The translations under genes and the position numbers were made by a program. A stretch of 64,000 nt of DNA, taken from NCBI RefSeq assembly GCF_023343835.1, contig NC_064435.1, forward strand, positions 58,735,634-58,799,633. The letters are read 5' to 3'. The DNA comes from Lagopus muta. Taxonomy: Eukaryota; Chordata; Aves; Galliformes; Phasianidae. How positions within the stretch are numbered: position 1 is the first letter of the stretch; each line of letters opens with the position of its first letter. Below are positions 1 to 10,560 of the stretch, piece after piece. Under the pieces are notes generated by a model. It made no database searches, was not told the origin of the DNA, and worked only from the letters and a program-made list of their open reading frames with translations.

Positions 1-975
1 TACCAAAATTTGGCCAATTGCTATACCAAGGAGGGATGCTGACTGTCTTTCAAACCTAACTTAGAATAGTTCTATTGTTTTTGAACTCTTCTAGTAATCA
101 TAAAGCTTTATGTCTACACTTGATTTCTAGAAACTTACAATATGCTGGATGTTGGCGGTGGCCAGACATCCCTACTGGATGCTAGTTAAGGGGTAACCAG
201 TGACTGCTGAGTGGATAACTGCTCACATCTGAAATGCCGTGAATTTGTTAAAATGATCAAATCTAAAGTATTTTGTTACATCTCAATCAGTGTAAGGAGC
301 AAAATATAAATGTTTTACAATGTATTTTTCTACTTTTAGCTTGTCTTTTTCTTTTTGTTTTTAACTTTGTAGTACATTAAAGGTTTTTTTATATGGTGAA
401 ATAGACATTTCTTAAATATTGTATGAATATGAAAATTCAGAAGTCTTGGTTTGAAAAAAAAAATTACATTCCATTTTGGAATATGTAATGACTGGACAAA
501 GGATATGTGGACTAATTGATTATTGCTAATTTAGAATGCCTGTGGAACAACCAGTCTTCTGCTCATTGTTAAGTATGTTTGGGACATTGAACTTAGTATG
601 TTTCTTTTAGATTTGCTTTAAAAGTTTATTTTAAAACTCTTTAATTAAACCTTTTCTAGGTGTCACAGCAGTTATAGAGCTATACTTATTTTTCCCAGCA
701 CAGTAAGAATAGCACATTGATCCTATGTCTTAAATACATGTTTGTACTTTACCAAAGGTTTTCATTAAAAGAAAAAAGTGATTATATTGGTGCAGTAAAA
801 AACTGAATAGCTGGATACGCTTCAGTCAGTCACACCATCTTATCAGGAGGGTTTTGTTACACCTTCTTTAAATAAGTTGTTTTGCCTGGCTGAGGGTTAC
901 TCATTTTGCCTTATTTAACTGATGAAATTGTGACCTATCTGCAATAAAATGTGCACTAAGCTTACTTCTGTGCTA
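1..975 (+). other. Probable 3' untranslated end of an upstream gene
   Basis: This stretch is AT-rich, has no open frame worth naming, and carries an AATAAA at 943 followed by a pyrimidine-rich stretch. That is how the end of a long vertebrate 3' UTR looks. The plus strand is inferred from the orientation of the poly(A) signal. The gene would lie left of the window, and I cannot identify it because no codons are included. It could also be plain intergenic DNA. Confidence 0.35.
943..948 (+). terminator. Candidate poly(A) signal AATAAA of the upstream gene
   Basis: A canonical AATAAA sits at the right edge of the AT-rich 3'-UTR-like stretch, about 800 bases before the BLOC1S4 start codon. If used, cleavage would fall near 960-975. 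Confidence 0.35.
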
Positions 976-1629
976 TATCCTTTCCCTTATCCTGAAGGGC
1001 AGGAGTACAGTACTTCTGTAGGAGTATCACACTTCCTTGGTGAAACGAGGTATGTTTTTTGGGTACGTTTTTGACAACTTCAGATTACCATTTCAGGGTT
1101 GCCTCTTGCTGCAACCGTGCAGTGAAAACCAAAAGCACCAATGTTTCTTCCCGTATCTTCCCGTCCTGCCTTATGAATGGTACTGTTGCATTGATCCCCG
1201 TGGGGGCTCTGCTCTTTGTAGCAAGGCTTTCTTTGAGACTCCAGTCTTCCTTCAGGCCTTCACCTGGTTCTGTCTCCTCAGGAAAAGCTTAAGGCACCTT
1301 TCTCATGGTGAGGTGCGGCAGCTCTGCTGGGAGGAGGCTGGGTGTCTCTCCAGCTCATGCGCTGTTAGAAAATACCCAAATCTGGTTCTGCATGCGGAGG
1401 GGGAGACAGTGCTGAGGTGGGAAATGCAGCTTAGTGGAGAGGAGTGGCGGGGCGTCACAGGGGCGGAGCAGTGACAGAATTGCAAACATTGTCTTCATTT
1501 GCATCAACTAGAAAAAAGAAAACAACCAAACAGCCTCAAACCCCCCGCTTCTGTTTTTGCATGCACCATCCTACAAACGCAAGTCCTGTGTGTGGATATC
1601 GATGATCTCCGTGCAGGTTAGCTCTCGCT
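976..1629. other. Intergenic stretch before the BLOC1S4 CpG island
   Basis: Short overlapping open frames occur on both strands here, but none has a domain, splice signals or sequence I recognise. GC content rises toward the promoter. I see no repeat and no RNA gene. Confidence 0.4.
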
Positions 1630-1731
1630 AGCAGGAGCCTCCAGAGGGAGCGGGGCCGCAAAGCCCTGTGGTTCCGTAAGCAGCGGGGCCACCCCCGGCG
1701 GCCACGGGGCGGGGCGCGAGGCGGGGACACC

Positions 1732-1741
1732 GCGCATGCGC
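1732..1741. promoter_or_regulatory. NRF1-type site
   Basis: GCGCATGCGC matches the core of the palindromic NRF1 consensus. It lies 18 bases upstream of the BLOC1S4 start codon within the CpG island. Occupancy is inferred, not shown. Confidence 0.5.
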
Positions 1742-1750
1742 CGGCGGCAG

Positions 1751-1760
1751 CTCACGTGAT
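1751..1760. promoter_or_regulatory. E-box resembling a CLEAR (TFEB-family) element
   Basis: CTCACGTGAT matches the CLEAR consensus GTCACGTGAC at eight of ten positions and contains a perfect CACGTG. Its last two bases are the A and T of the BLOC1S4 start codon. A TFEB/MITF-family site would suit a gene for lysosome-related organelles, but USF or MYC-family proteins bind the same core. Confidence 0.35.
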
Positions 1761-1998
1761 GGAGGCGTCGCCTGACGGGCGGCCGGGCGGCGGTATGGCG
1801 GCTGCGGGGACAGGGGCCGAGGCGGCGGGGGTCTGCTCCGGCGGGGACAGTGGGAACGTCTCGCAGAGCCACAGCAACGCCTCCGGGCTGGGCGGGCAGG
1901 AGGACGAGGAAGGGGACGCGCTGGACGCGTCGCTCAGCGCAACCGCCGCCGCCTATAGCGCGTACCTGCTGGTCGAGCGTAGCGCCTTCAGCGAGCAG
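1759..1998 (+). CDS. BLOC1S4: BLOC1S4 exon 1 (coding part)
   Basis: It encodes 80 residues: a low-complexity Gly/Ala start, a SGNVSQSHS motif shared with human, and an acidic QEDEEGD stretch. It ends at CAG before a GT donor at 1999, phase 0. Confidence 0.93.
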
Positions 1999-4900
1999 GT
2001 GGGCGGGCGGGGTGCCCCTGCTTTGTGCTCGGCGCGCTGCCGTTCGCTTGCTGCCCGCGCTTGAGGTTGTGCACCCCGAAAGCATTTAAATGCGTTTTGC
2101 AGGTGGAAAGCTTAGAGAAGAGCCTGGAAGAGCTGCTGACGAGAGTAGACGAGTTTGTGGGGATGCTCGACATGGTACGTGGGAGGCGCCGATCTCTTGT
2201 CCAACTTGCTGCTTTTAACTTGGCGATGGTTTGTTTTTTTTTCCCCTAGTATTTTTAATCCGTTTGTTTTAATCCGCTCAGTGGGAGCACAGTTGTAGTT
2301 TTATAAATGAAATCTAGTATTTAACGCTTTGCTCTATTCATCGATTTATGTATAATCCCATCAACTCACCCTCTATAGATTCGAAGTGATTCATCCCAAG
2401 TTGTCAATGAGAGCATACCTGAAATTTACACCAAAGCTACCGAGATGAGGCAGATATACAGGAGGATTGACAAGCTGGAGGTACGTGTTTGGCATCCTCT
2501 GGCTGTGTTCCCAGACTCAGAAGGTCCCCCTCTGTGTCAGTCATTGATATAATGGTGTGTGCATGCATGAATGTGCAGTGGGTTCGCTTCTTTTTCATAT
2601 CTGCTCCAGATTCAGTGCTTGGGGATAATGAAAAGAATGCAACTGCTGAACAGTTTCTGACATTCTAGAACAAAACGTCTTTTGGTTTTCAAATGGACTG
2701 CTTGAAGCAAGGCAGCTATCCTTCTATTTTCAGAAAGCCAATAGTATTGCTTTTTCTTCTTTTTTTTTTTTTTTATAGCATCTTTCAGTCACTGTGAGAA
2801 CTATCCTGAGACTAACGAAATGAGAGAAGTGTCAATTTCTGGTAAAGCTTCAACGCTCCAAGTGATTCACCTTCTTGATCCCACTTTCTATAGAAAAACA
2901 TATAGGTATCTAAATTCTAAGAAACTGCCCAAGGATGTTGTGGATGCCCCATCCCTGGAGGCATTCAAGGCCAGGCTGCATGTGGCTCTGGGCAGCCTGC
3001 TCTGGTGGTTGGTGACCCTGCACATAGCAGGGGGCTTGAACCTGGGTGATCATTGCGGTCCTTTTCAACCTAGGTCATTCTATAATTCTATGAAATCTAA
3101 ATTAATTTCTTGAAAAGTAGATAGGAAGGGTCAGGCTAATTGTTTCATTAGATGTGACCTGTTTTTGCAGTCTGAGTATCTCATGAATGATTTGTGGCAA
3201 TAAATTGGACTTGCAGATGAAAGGGAAATAGAGTATCAGTGGTTTTCTGCTTTTTCATTAGCAATACTTTGTTTCACTGCTTTTTTGTAATACAAATCCT
3301 GTTTTAACGTGAATTAGTGAAAATGTTGTGCTGCTTTGTTCTTCTTTCTTCTCCTCATGTAGGCTTTTGTGAAGATGATTGCAAACCTCGTGGCTGGAAT
3401 GGAAGAACGGGTTGTAAAGGCAGAAACAGACCTTGGAGCTTTTCCAAGCACATTCAAGAAAATCTTGCACACGATCAGCATGCCGTCCTTCCGTAATGTA
3501 AGTAAGCTTTAGTTCTCTCTGCTTACCAGTAGACACTGGTACAAACTAGAACAATAAACGGTAAGTTTGTTACACATATAAATGAATTTCAACATCAAAC
3601 TCGTGTACTTTATTAATACATTTGCAAAGTTCTCAGGTTTATCTGAAACAACATCAACAAAAAAAAAAGCCCTCACAAGTTCTGGAAAGTGAACTGACAA
3701 GTTTTGAGTTATGCTTCAGACTAAGTTTGAATATATGAAGAAGGGAACCTGAAGGACCCAATAGGAACATGTAATGAGCAAGCCCATATTGAAGCATCCC
3801 TGATCTCTGACAGTATGCAAAGCAGGTAGGAAGAGCCTACACAGATAACACTGTTGAAGCAATATGATGCATTAATGCAGTTACTGCCAAATTTTTAGCA
3901 GAATAGGAAGTAAAAACTGTGCTACACAATATACTTATTATAAAGGTTGTATTTATCCACAGTCCACACAATTTGGTAATGGTGTTAGCATCTTGTCAAA
4001 CTGTCTGAAAGGGATGTGCATTTTTTTCTACCTTCCCTCATGACTACATGCAGTCTGTTTTTCTGCAGAAGACATGAAGTACCCTCTGTAGAATGTTTCA
4101 AGGTGATGCCATACCAAGCCTTTAACAGCTGACACTGTGCACTACTTTTTAAAATAACCTTTGAATTTAAAAAAAAAAAAACACCAAAAGCTTCTGGCCT
4201 CACATCTCATACTTCTTGTCATCATCTGCTATAATGTACCATATACCACATTTAAGCGTGTCTCTCTGCATCTTGTCAGCACCCAGTCTTTCCTTTATCC
4301 TTTCCTATGTGCATCCCATTCTAGCTCAGGTCTCCATCTCGTATTAGTGAGAATGCTGAAATAAAGTCAGTTTGTGGAGTGGGAGAGGAAGATGTGGTTG
4401 CTGAAGTATTATTTATTATTTGCTACGTATTGTAACTATGTGTGGCAGCAAAAAACCAACCAAACAAAAAAACCTGAAAAGAATATTGTCTTGGTAAGAC
4501 TTGGTTCGGGAGCACTATTTGCTGCTAGTCATTAACTTCCAGGTCCCTCATTTTCTTCGGTGTTTAAATTCAGTGATGCCCCTTCTTTCTAAAATAAATA
4601 AGAAAATAAATGAACAACACGCAAAGCAAATAGCATCACAACTGCTATGTATGGGCTAATTAAAAAAGCAAACAACAACTCTGGCAGCTGTGGATAGGAG
4701 CGTCATAGCTTTAACTTCACCCTTGAAAAATATTCAACAGGATTTTCTGTAAAGTTTTCAATTTAAAAGTTTGATAGTTCCAATAAAATGCTTTTTCGTG
4801 TTGCATGGGAACATTTTGTCAGCAGTTTTTCAGCAATAAATAGGGTGGAAAGTCATTCATCTGTTTTGTGGGTGTACTCTTAAGCTTCAAGTATGCTACT

Positions 4901-5930
4901 GTTAACTCTTTATCACGGATGAAGACTCTTCATCTCTTTGCTCCAGACAGGCAAAAAAGTAGCTGAAAAACTTCACATGCAAACTGACTGAGAGCTCTGC
5001 AAAACTGTTTATCAGATTTTGTCATGGGAAGTTTCATAAAAGTTTTTTCTTTTTTTATTTCATAAAAGTTTTTAATTAATCAAAACATGATTTTAAGCCT
5101 TTTCTTTAAGGCCATGTGTTGAAAATATACCCTGGCTCTGTGTTGCCATGCAGCGTTATTTACATACAAGAAGGCTGACAGAACAGTCAGTAGTGGTCCT
5201 TGCTGTTGTCTACTTGAGCAGTTTTAGTACACAACGCATAATTATAATAAGTATGTGATACATAGACAGTATTGAAGATGAATGTGTACACTTTTCCTGA
5301 AAAGCAGCATAACAACTCTTTCCCAGTTCACTACCGTATTATTTTAACCACAGTTCATAGTATGTATAGTGTAACATATGCTTGATGCAGAAGCTCAGCA
5401 GGAGCAGCAAACCTGAAAGAAACATCTGCTAGGTTTGATTTCAAAAGAGGACTGTTTTAAGCAAATAAGTGATAATACAGGCTAAGGCTAATTTGAAGGA
5501 AGCAGCTGAGAAGAACTCAGAAGGCTGGAGCAGGAAAGGTAAAAGTTTGTGGAGCAAAAGGAAGAATTTTACTATGACTTGACTGTTTCCCCTTTGGCTC
5601 CTGCAAAGGCTGGCATGTTTTGCACTTTTCAAGACTGAGTTTATTTAGGTGATGAAAGGGCAAAAGTCAAAGTAACACAAAGAATAAGTGAGATCCATCT
5701 GAGCTGCAATGTAAAGTTCACCTGAGTGAGGGAATATGGCTTTAAAACTCCTTTTGTTTTCCACTTCAGTTCTGCAGGTTTTCTGAAACTTGATTTTTTA
5801 CAAAAGCAAAAAATGAACTTTATCTGATTTGCAGAAATCATCTTCCTCACGACAGCAGACTGCCTATGAGCCTCCTGTCCTCTTCAAGACTGAAGATTAT
5901 TTTCCGTGCCCTAATGAAGCACCTTATTGA
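1759..5930 (+). CDS. BLOC1S4: BLOC-1 complex subunit 4 (cappuccino homologue), five exons
   Basis: BLOC1S4 is a small coiled-coil subunit of the cytosolic BLOC-1 complex. BLOC-1 sorts cargo from early endosomes to melanosomes, platelet dense granules and other lysosome-related organelles. Exons are 1759-1998, 2103-2174, 2379-2480, 3363-3497 and 5835-5930 (stop TGA 5928-5930). All four introns are GT-AG and phase 0, and together they give 214 aa, against 217 in human. The N-terminus is Gly/Ala/Ser-rich with an acidic patch. The conserved core then reads LLTRVDEFVGMLDM, IYRRIDKLE, AGMEERVVKAE and TFKKILHTISMPS, and the tail has TAYEPPVLFKTEDYFP, all as I recall from human BLOC1S4. The ATG at 1759 was chosen because it opens the acidic N-terminus in frame; an in-frame ATG at codon 13 is an alternative. 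Mammalian BLOC1S4 is intronless, so the five-exon layout is notable. Identification is secure; the exon borders are read by eye. Confidence 0.96.
2103..2174 (+). CDS. BLOC1S4: BLOC1S4 exon 2
   Basis: It encodes 24 residues starting VESLEKSLEELLTRVDEFVG, the start of the conserved helical core. The acceptor is TTTTGCAG and the donor is GTACGT. The preceding intron is only 104 bases. Confidence 0.95.
2379..2480 (+). CDS. BLOC1S4: BLOC1S4 exon 3
   Basis: It encodes 34 residues, including SDSSQVVNESIPEIYTKA and RQIYRRIDKLE. The acceptor is CTCTATAG and the donor is GTACGT. Confidence 0.95.
2915..3093 (+). mobile_element. CR1 LINE 3' fragment in BLOC1S4 intron 3
   Basis: This sense-orientation CR1 3' end has the usual 'gttgtggatgcccc' and 'cattcaaggccaggctg' blocks and ends in ATTCTATAATTCTATGA. 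It keeps an open frame in the C-terminal part of the CR1 ORF2 protein but is only about 180 bases long. The family looks the same as that of the element at 16730-17126. Confidence 0.9.
3363..3497 (+). CDS. BLOC1S4: BLOC1S4 exon 4
   Basis: It encodes 45 residues containing AGMEERVVKAETDLGAFPS and KKILHTISMPSF, the best conserved part of the protein. The acceptor follows a pyrimidine tract (CTTCTCCTCATGTAG) and the donor is GTAAGT. Confidence 0.96.
5835..5930 (+). CDS. BLOC1S4: BLOC1S4 exon 5 (last coding exon)
   Basis: It encodes the last 31 residues, including QQTAYEPPVLFKTEDYFPC, followed by TGA. The acceptor is GATTTGCAG. The 2.3 kb intron before it holds no repeat that I recognise. Confidence 0.95.
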   Translation, partial: KSSSSRQQTAYEPPVLFKTEDYFPCPNEAPY

Positions 5931-6323
5931 CCATTTTGGTTTTGGAGTTGGTATGAATCAGCCAGACTAGAACAAGCCAAGTGAACAAAAGAAATGACAG
6001 CCTCAAAATAGCTGCATTTCTGAGTATTATTAGTGGCACATTGCCATTCTGATTCTCATTGTCTTCCTACAGGCAGCATTTTCAGGTAAACTCTTTTTGG
6101 GTATATTATTTGAAAAGTCTTCCAAAAACAGTGTACATTTTCAGTTTATAATAAGGAAGGAGCTTAAAAATACTTCTGTGTTAGAGTTTGGGGCTTTTTT
6201 TTTTTGTCTTTTTAAAAAAAAAAATAATAATAATAGGAAACATACTTTTATACTACATCTATTTTAACAAATCAGGGCTGCTGCAAATGTAAATAACTAC
6301 CACAAAGCAGTTATTTTTGGTTG

Positions 6324-6343
6324 TTTTTTTTTTTTTTTTTTTT
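6324..6343. repeat. Poly(T) tract followed by ATTTAAA
   Basis: A run of 20 T downstream of BLOC1S4. On the minus strand it reads as an A-tail after TTTAAATAAA, so it could mark an old retroposed piece. No body or flanking repeat could be recognised. Confidence 0.6.
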
Positions 6344-6536
6344 ATTTAAACATACTGGGATGAAAGTACTTGGTCCCTGCAGTCGGTGTGGAGAATTGCA
6401 CCACCTGAGGATGTGCAGGGGTGGCAAGAGGAGGACTGGGAAGATTGGTGAGGAGTCAAGGACGTGACTTGGCTTGGGCAGTGTAGTCCAAGTTCATGAT
6501 GTGAACATCCTGTGCCTACTGATGGTCATCAGGTCA

Positions 6537-6801
6537 CTGTGACCACAGTTTCTGATTATTGCAACATGTTATCATGTGATGTGTAACCAAGTGGGCATGA
6601 TATATATAATCTACCATCAGAAAGAAAAGGAATGTAAGTTGAGGCAGGGCCATCTTTGGACTGAGCCTGTATTGGACGCCTCACCTGACCTGATGCTATT
6701 CCCTTTCACACCTCTGTGCAGTGACTGGGACTGTCTGTGCTGCCTGGAATGTGAGTAAATTGTCAATAAACGAGTGGCTTATGTAACTCCTGATGTATTG
6801 C
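6537..6801 (+). other. Possible solo LTR fossil or transcription-end segment
   Basis: This stretch begins with TG and ends with CA. It has a TATA-like ATATATAAT near 6599-6607 and an AATAAA at 6765 about 35 bases from the end, in the order expected of an LTR. I could not confirm a target-site duplication and do not recognise a family, so the call is weak. It could equally be unique 3' UTR of BLOC1S4. If it is an LTR it is an old solo copy with no internal region. Confidence 0.2.
6765..6770 (+). terminator. BLOC1S4: Candidate BLOC1S4 poly(A) signal
   Basis: This is the first canonical AATAAA downstream of the BLOC1S4 stop codon, giving a 3' UTR of about 850 bases. A poly(A) site is inferred from the motif only. 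Confidence 0.4.
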
Positions 6802-9800
6802 ATTTCACCTAACAGTATTGAACTGCACGGTTACTTCTGAGAACCTTTTCTACAGCTTCATGTAACATCTAGCAGATGTTAATCTTTAATTTCTATGTTC
6901 CTGTTGAAAACCAATTTTACTACTGTTTTATTGCTGTAAGAACTCACTGCAAATATACAAAATTCAGAGGAATATGACATACATCAGAGAAACAACATCA
7001 TGCTTGTTGGTTTTACGTTGCAAGCAAAGAAAAAGGTAAGTAGTTGTGCAGTGAGGGTTAATAGATACAGCTTTCAAAAACATATGGTCTCATCTCCCAG
7101 CAGCAGCAGAGACCAGATTCTGAATGAGTATCTGAGGTGACGTTTCCTAAAAGTTTTTAAGATTGTGAGGTCAAAATCATTAGGCTCCAAAAGTAGTTTT
7201 AATACAAAAGTATTACCTGAAATTAAACAGAGTGAGTCTAAAACATATAATTCTGTATCACAGGAATTTAACTATTTGAAGAGGAGCCCAGCCCTTCTAT
7301 TCCCACACCGTCCGTCCTTTTGTCAGTGTCTAAGCATTAAACTGTTCAGATGTTCCCCTGTAACAACAGTTGCATTTCCAAGAATTACTGTATGCTTGAG
7401 CTAATGCCTAAATAATGAAGTCTAATCAGTCCTTCTGAGTGAAATCTAATGAAAAGACATGCCCATGTATGTTCTGTAATGATGTAAGGCTACAGCCAGA
7501 TATATGAATGTTCTTATAACAAGTTGATCTTGACCATAGTTCAGAAAGTTTATAAAGTTAAGGAGTTCTCATAATACTAACTAGAACCACATGCTGGCTC
7601 TGCCCGAGTGGGCTGATAAGTGCTACCATGGCTGTCTCCTTGTTCCCACTGAGTCTCACCATGTGGGAATAGCAAAAGAAAAACAAAAAAAAAAGGATTA
7701 TATTTGCATAATGCAAGATACATGTTTATATATAATAAAAGCTGTATTTACATGATAGGAAGGGTGGACTCGATCTTAGATCTTATTTTTCCAAGCTCTT
7801 GGAGAAAAACATGAACTGTCTTAGCTAAATATGTACTTAACTGATAAGCTATGTCTGAAACAGGCACATGGGCTGATATTTGTAATTTGTTACCTTTGGA
7901 CCCACAATGTTTTCCAAATGCTAGTATACTACAGGTGCCATAAAAACTAGGGAAATTATGGAAGGATACGCCTAACTGACGTGAAAAGAGACAGGTTTGA
8001 TTTACCCAGCCAAATGATAAAGTGCATTTTAAGATTTGAAGATTCGTTAGATTGCACTGATGTTACCTGAGCTGACAGCAGTTCATTACTTCTGCTGACA
8101 AGAACCTTCAGTCTTAAGTAGTTTAAGTGCTAAGAAGTAAGCAGCAAACTTAATTTGGATACTGTCACTTACAGGAACTGTTCCCAAAGACTTTGATCTT
8201 GAGATTTAGAGTGATCATGTGTGAAGATGCTTTCCAGAGTTAGAAGGATAATCCAGATAAGTACATCTGTGAAGAAAACTTTACGCCCGAAAATAGTGAA
8301 TGTCTGTAGGCTAACTTTCAAGGAAAAAAAAAAATTGACTCTTATAAATTTTCATTTTTTTTTTGTGGGGGAAAAGATGCATTCTTGAGCCAGCTACCAA
8401 GGACTTCTCATACTCCTGGAAAACAAAAATTCCTGCTGGGTTTGGCTGCGGTTGAATATAATGCTTCCATAACTGGTGATCTGTTTAGCCGGCAGCTGAA
8501 CATGAGGCATGAGAAGCCTCCAGCTGCTGGCATCCACAGGCTGATAGAAATACAGAGAGGAATGGGAAGTTGGGTGAAAGGAGGCTGTGCTGCAGCAGCG
8601 GAGCGCAGGCGATGTCAGTGCTGCTGCTGATTCAGCCTGAAGCCGGTGGGTGGTAGTACAGCCTAGGGGTGGTGGCACAGCCTCCAGCCACAGCCCAGCT
8701 CGAAGGTTTGAGGCGTTTTCTTCTTGCTTGAGGATATCTACTCACAAACTTACTGCTAGTAATTGTTATGATTTTGCAATAAAAAACTGTAAGTACTATT
8801 CAAATGAAGCATTATTATCAATATGTTAAAATGAGTAAATAACAAGCATAGTAGAAGAAAAGGAAGGAGGGTACTGCTTATGTGGCAGTGTTGTCCCATT
8901 TCACAAAAGAGAAGGAAAGAAAGAAGTTTCCACTGATTTTTTATTTGCTCTTCAGGAGGTTTCTTGGGAATAGCTGGATGCCTACCGTATTTAAAAATAA
9001 ATTTATTGCCATCTGTTTCTTAGAGGTGAAACTGTCAGGGTTTTCTTTGCAAGCAGGAGGTCTGGAAAGCAAACTTTTCAAAGAAAAAAAGCAGAATCTG
9101 GAATCCCTGCAACACTACAACTGTAAAACAGCTTGCAGTAGCAGTAATGGGCACCTGAAATTCTTTGAATGTGAGTCAATATAAAAGAGAGAGATGGAGG
9201 GAGAGTACAGCTTGTGTTGGGTTTCTCTTCTGGAGTTGTTAGCTTGGCTTTTCCTGGTCTTAGTTGTGTCCCTGTAATCAAGGGAAGGAGAGCACAGGAA
9301 TGCCTTGGGAAAATGGGCTGTGGAGTGATGCCATGTAATGAGGGAGCAGTGCAGCTGGAAACTCATTAGAGCTCTGCTGAATGAATGGGGTGACATTAGG
9401 AGAAGGAGACAGAGTTGGCAGCAGATGGAGGCTGGGGGAAGTAGGACTAGATGGTGGTCCAGTCTGGCACTCATCGCTTTCCAGTATGGAACCTTTGCTG
9501 GACACTAAATGGATTGGGTTTGGATCAAATTTATCCAGGAAGCCACTCCAGAGCTTTATCCAGCCTGCAACAACTGCTGTTGGGTGTTTCTTCCGTGTAC
9601 CGGCCTCAAGCCAGGCTTAGTTCAAGGTGAAACTCACTGAAGCATGTAGCATGAGCATCAGGTTTCTCACTGCAAATCTGGCTCTGCGGTGCTTAACCAC
9701 TTGCTGGTGCAGCTCTAGCCCCACGTGGGTGATGGGCATCTTTATGGAGAAGGACTGAACCGTAGCTGCATGGTGAGTGAAGATTTGGTAGTGCTGGAAC

Positions 9801-10032
9801 TTACATTTGAGGAACTTATATTTGAGGAACTGAATGGATCATTAATAAGGAAATGAAATTCCTGCAGGGAAACTGAAGAGCCTGATGTAAAGGAAAGCAG
9901 CTGGGGAGGAGGAGGTGGAGGAGTGACAGGAAGGAACAGATGCAAGACCTTCAGCGTGAGCTCAGACATCAGTGTATGGTGGAAGTAGGGGCAGCTGACA
10001 CGGGAGGTGTATGGGATGCTGCTTGATCTTGC
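6802..10032. other. Intergenic region without recognised gene
   Basis: This 3 kb stretch between BLOC1S4 and GLIPR2 has only short overlapping open frames that match nothing I know. A slightly more GC-rich patch lies at about 8390-8700 and a direct tandem of a 17-base unit at about 9800-9835. I see no RNA gene and no CR1. Confidence 0.4.
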
Positions 10033-10320
10033 AGGGATAAGCTGATAAGGGACTGGAGCATTTCAGGAGGAGAAGGTGAGGCAGCTGGAGCTGTTCAGAT
10101 GGGAGAACAGAAGAATCAGAGGGATCTTACTGTGTATAAATACCTGAAAAGAAGGGAGTGAAGGAGAGAGAACAAAACACTTTTCAGCAATGTTTGCTGG
10201 TAGGACAAGAAGAGTGGGCACAAAAAAGTATATACTGAACATCAGAAAACACTTGTTTTTTTTCATTGAGAATGATCAAACACTGACAAAGAGATTGTGG
10301 AGTCTCCTGTCCATGGAGAC
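10033..10320 (+). mobile_element. CR1 LINE fragment, sense, lacking its 3' end
   Basis: It aligns by eye to the CR1 ORF2 C-terminal region ('gataagggactggagcat', 'gtgtataaatacctgaa', 'acatcagaaaacactt', 'ttgtggagtctcc'). It stops abruptly where a minus-strand CR1 3' end begins. It is old and well diverged. Confidence 0.8.
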
Positions 10321-10560
10321 AACAGAATCACAGCTTGTCTGAAGTTGGCAAATCCATCAGGTCTCAGCCCTGCTCCAGGAGGATCAGCCAGAGCAGGGTG
10401 CCCAGGCCCATGGCCAGGCAGCATCTGAAGGTCTCCAAGGAGGAGACTCCACAGCCTCTGAGCAGCCTGTGCCAATGCTTGCTCACCCTCACAGGGAAAA
10501 TGTGCTTCCTGCCATGGTCCTGAGCAATCTGCTCCAGCTCCCCCTGCTTGAAGGTGATAA
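10321..10560 (-). mobile_element. CR1 LINE 3' fragment, antisense
   Basis: Read on the minus strand it contains 'ttggcacaggctgctcagag', 'ttgtggagtctcctcc'-like and 'ctgtgattctgttg' blocks of a CR1 3' end. Its 3' end abuts the truncated sense copy to the left. Confidence 0.8.

Larger units (their letters stand above)
1630..2075 (+). promoter_or_regulatory. BLOC1S4: CpG-island promoter of BLOC1S4
   Basis: This block is very GC- and CpG-rich, in contrast to its AT-rich surroundings, and it covers the 5' flank and first exon of BLOC1S4. It holds a palindromic NRF1-type site at 1732-1741 (GCGCATGCGC) and an E-box at 1753-1758 (CACGTG) directly before the start codon. I see no TATA box near it, which fits a housekeeping CpG-island promoter. 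The transcription start site cannot be placed from sequence alone. Confidence 0.75.

Noticed and set aside
1037-1474. 145-codon open frame upstream of BLOC1S4
   Set aside because: There is no recognisable domain, three frames are partly open on both strands here, and it lies in GC-rising promoter-flank sequence. Treated as chance.
2820-3113. 97-codon open frame overlapping BLOC1S4 intron 3
   Set aside because: Its C-terminal two thirds are the CR1 3' fragment at 2915-3093; it is not a host gene.
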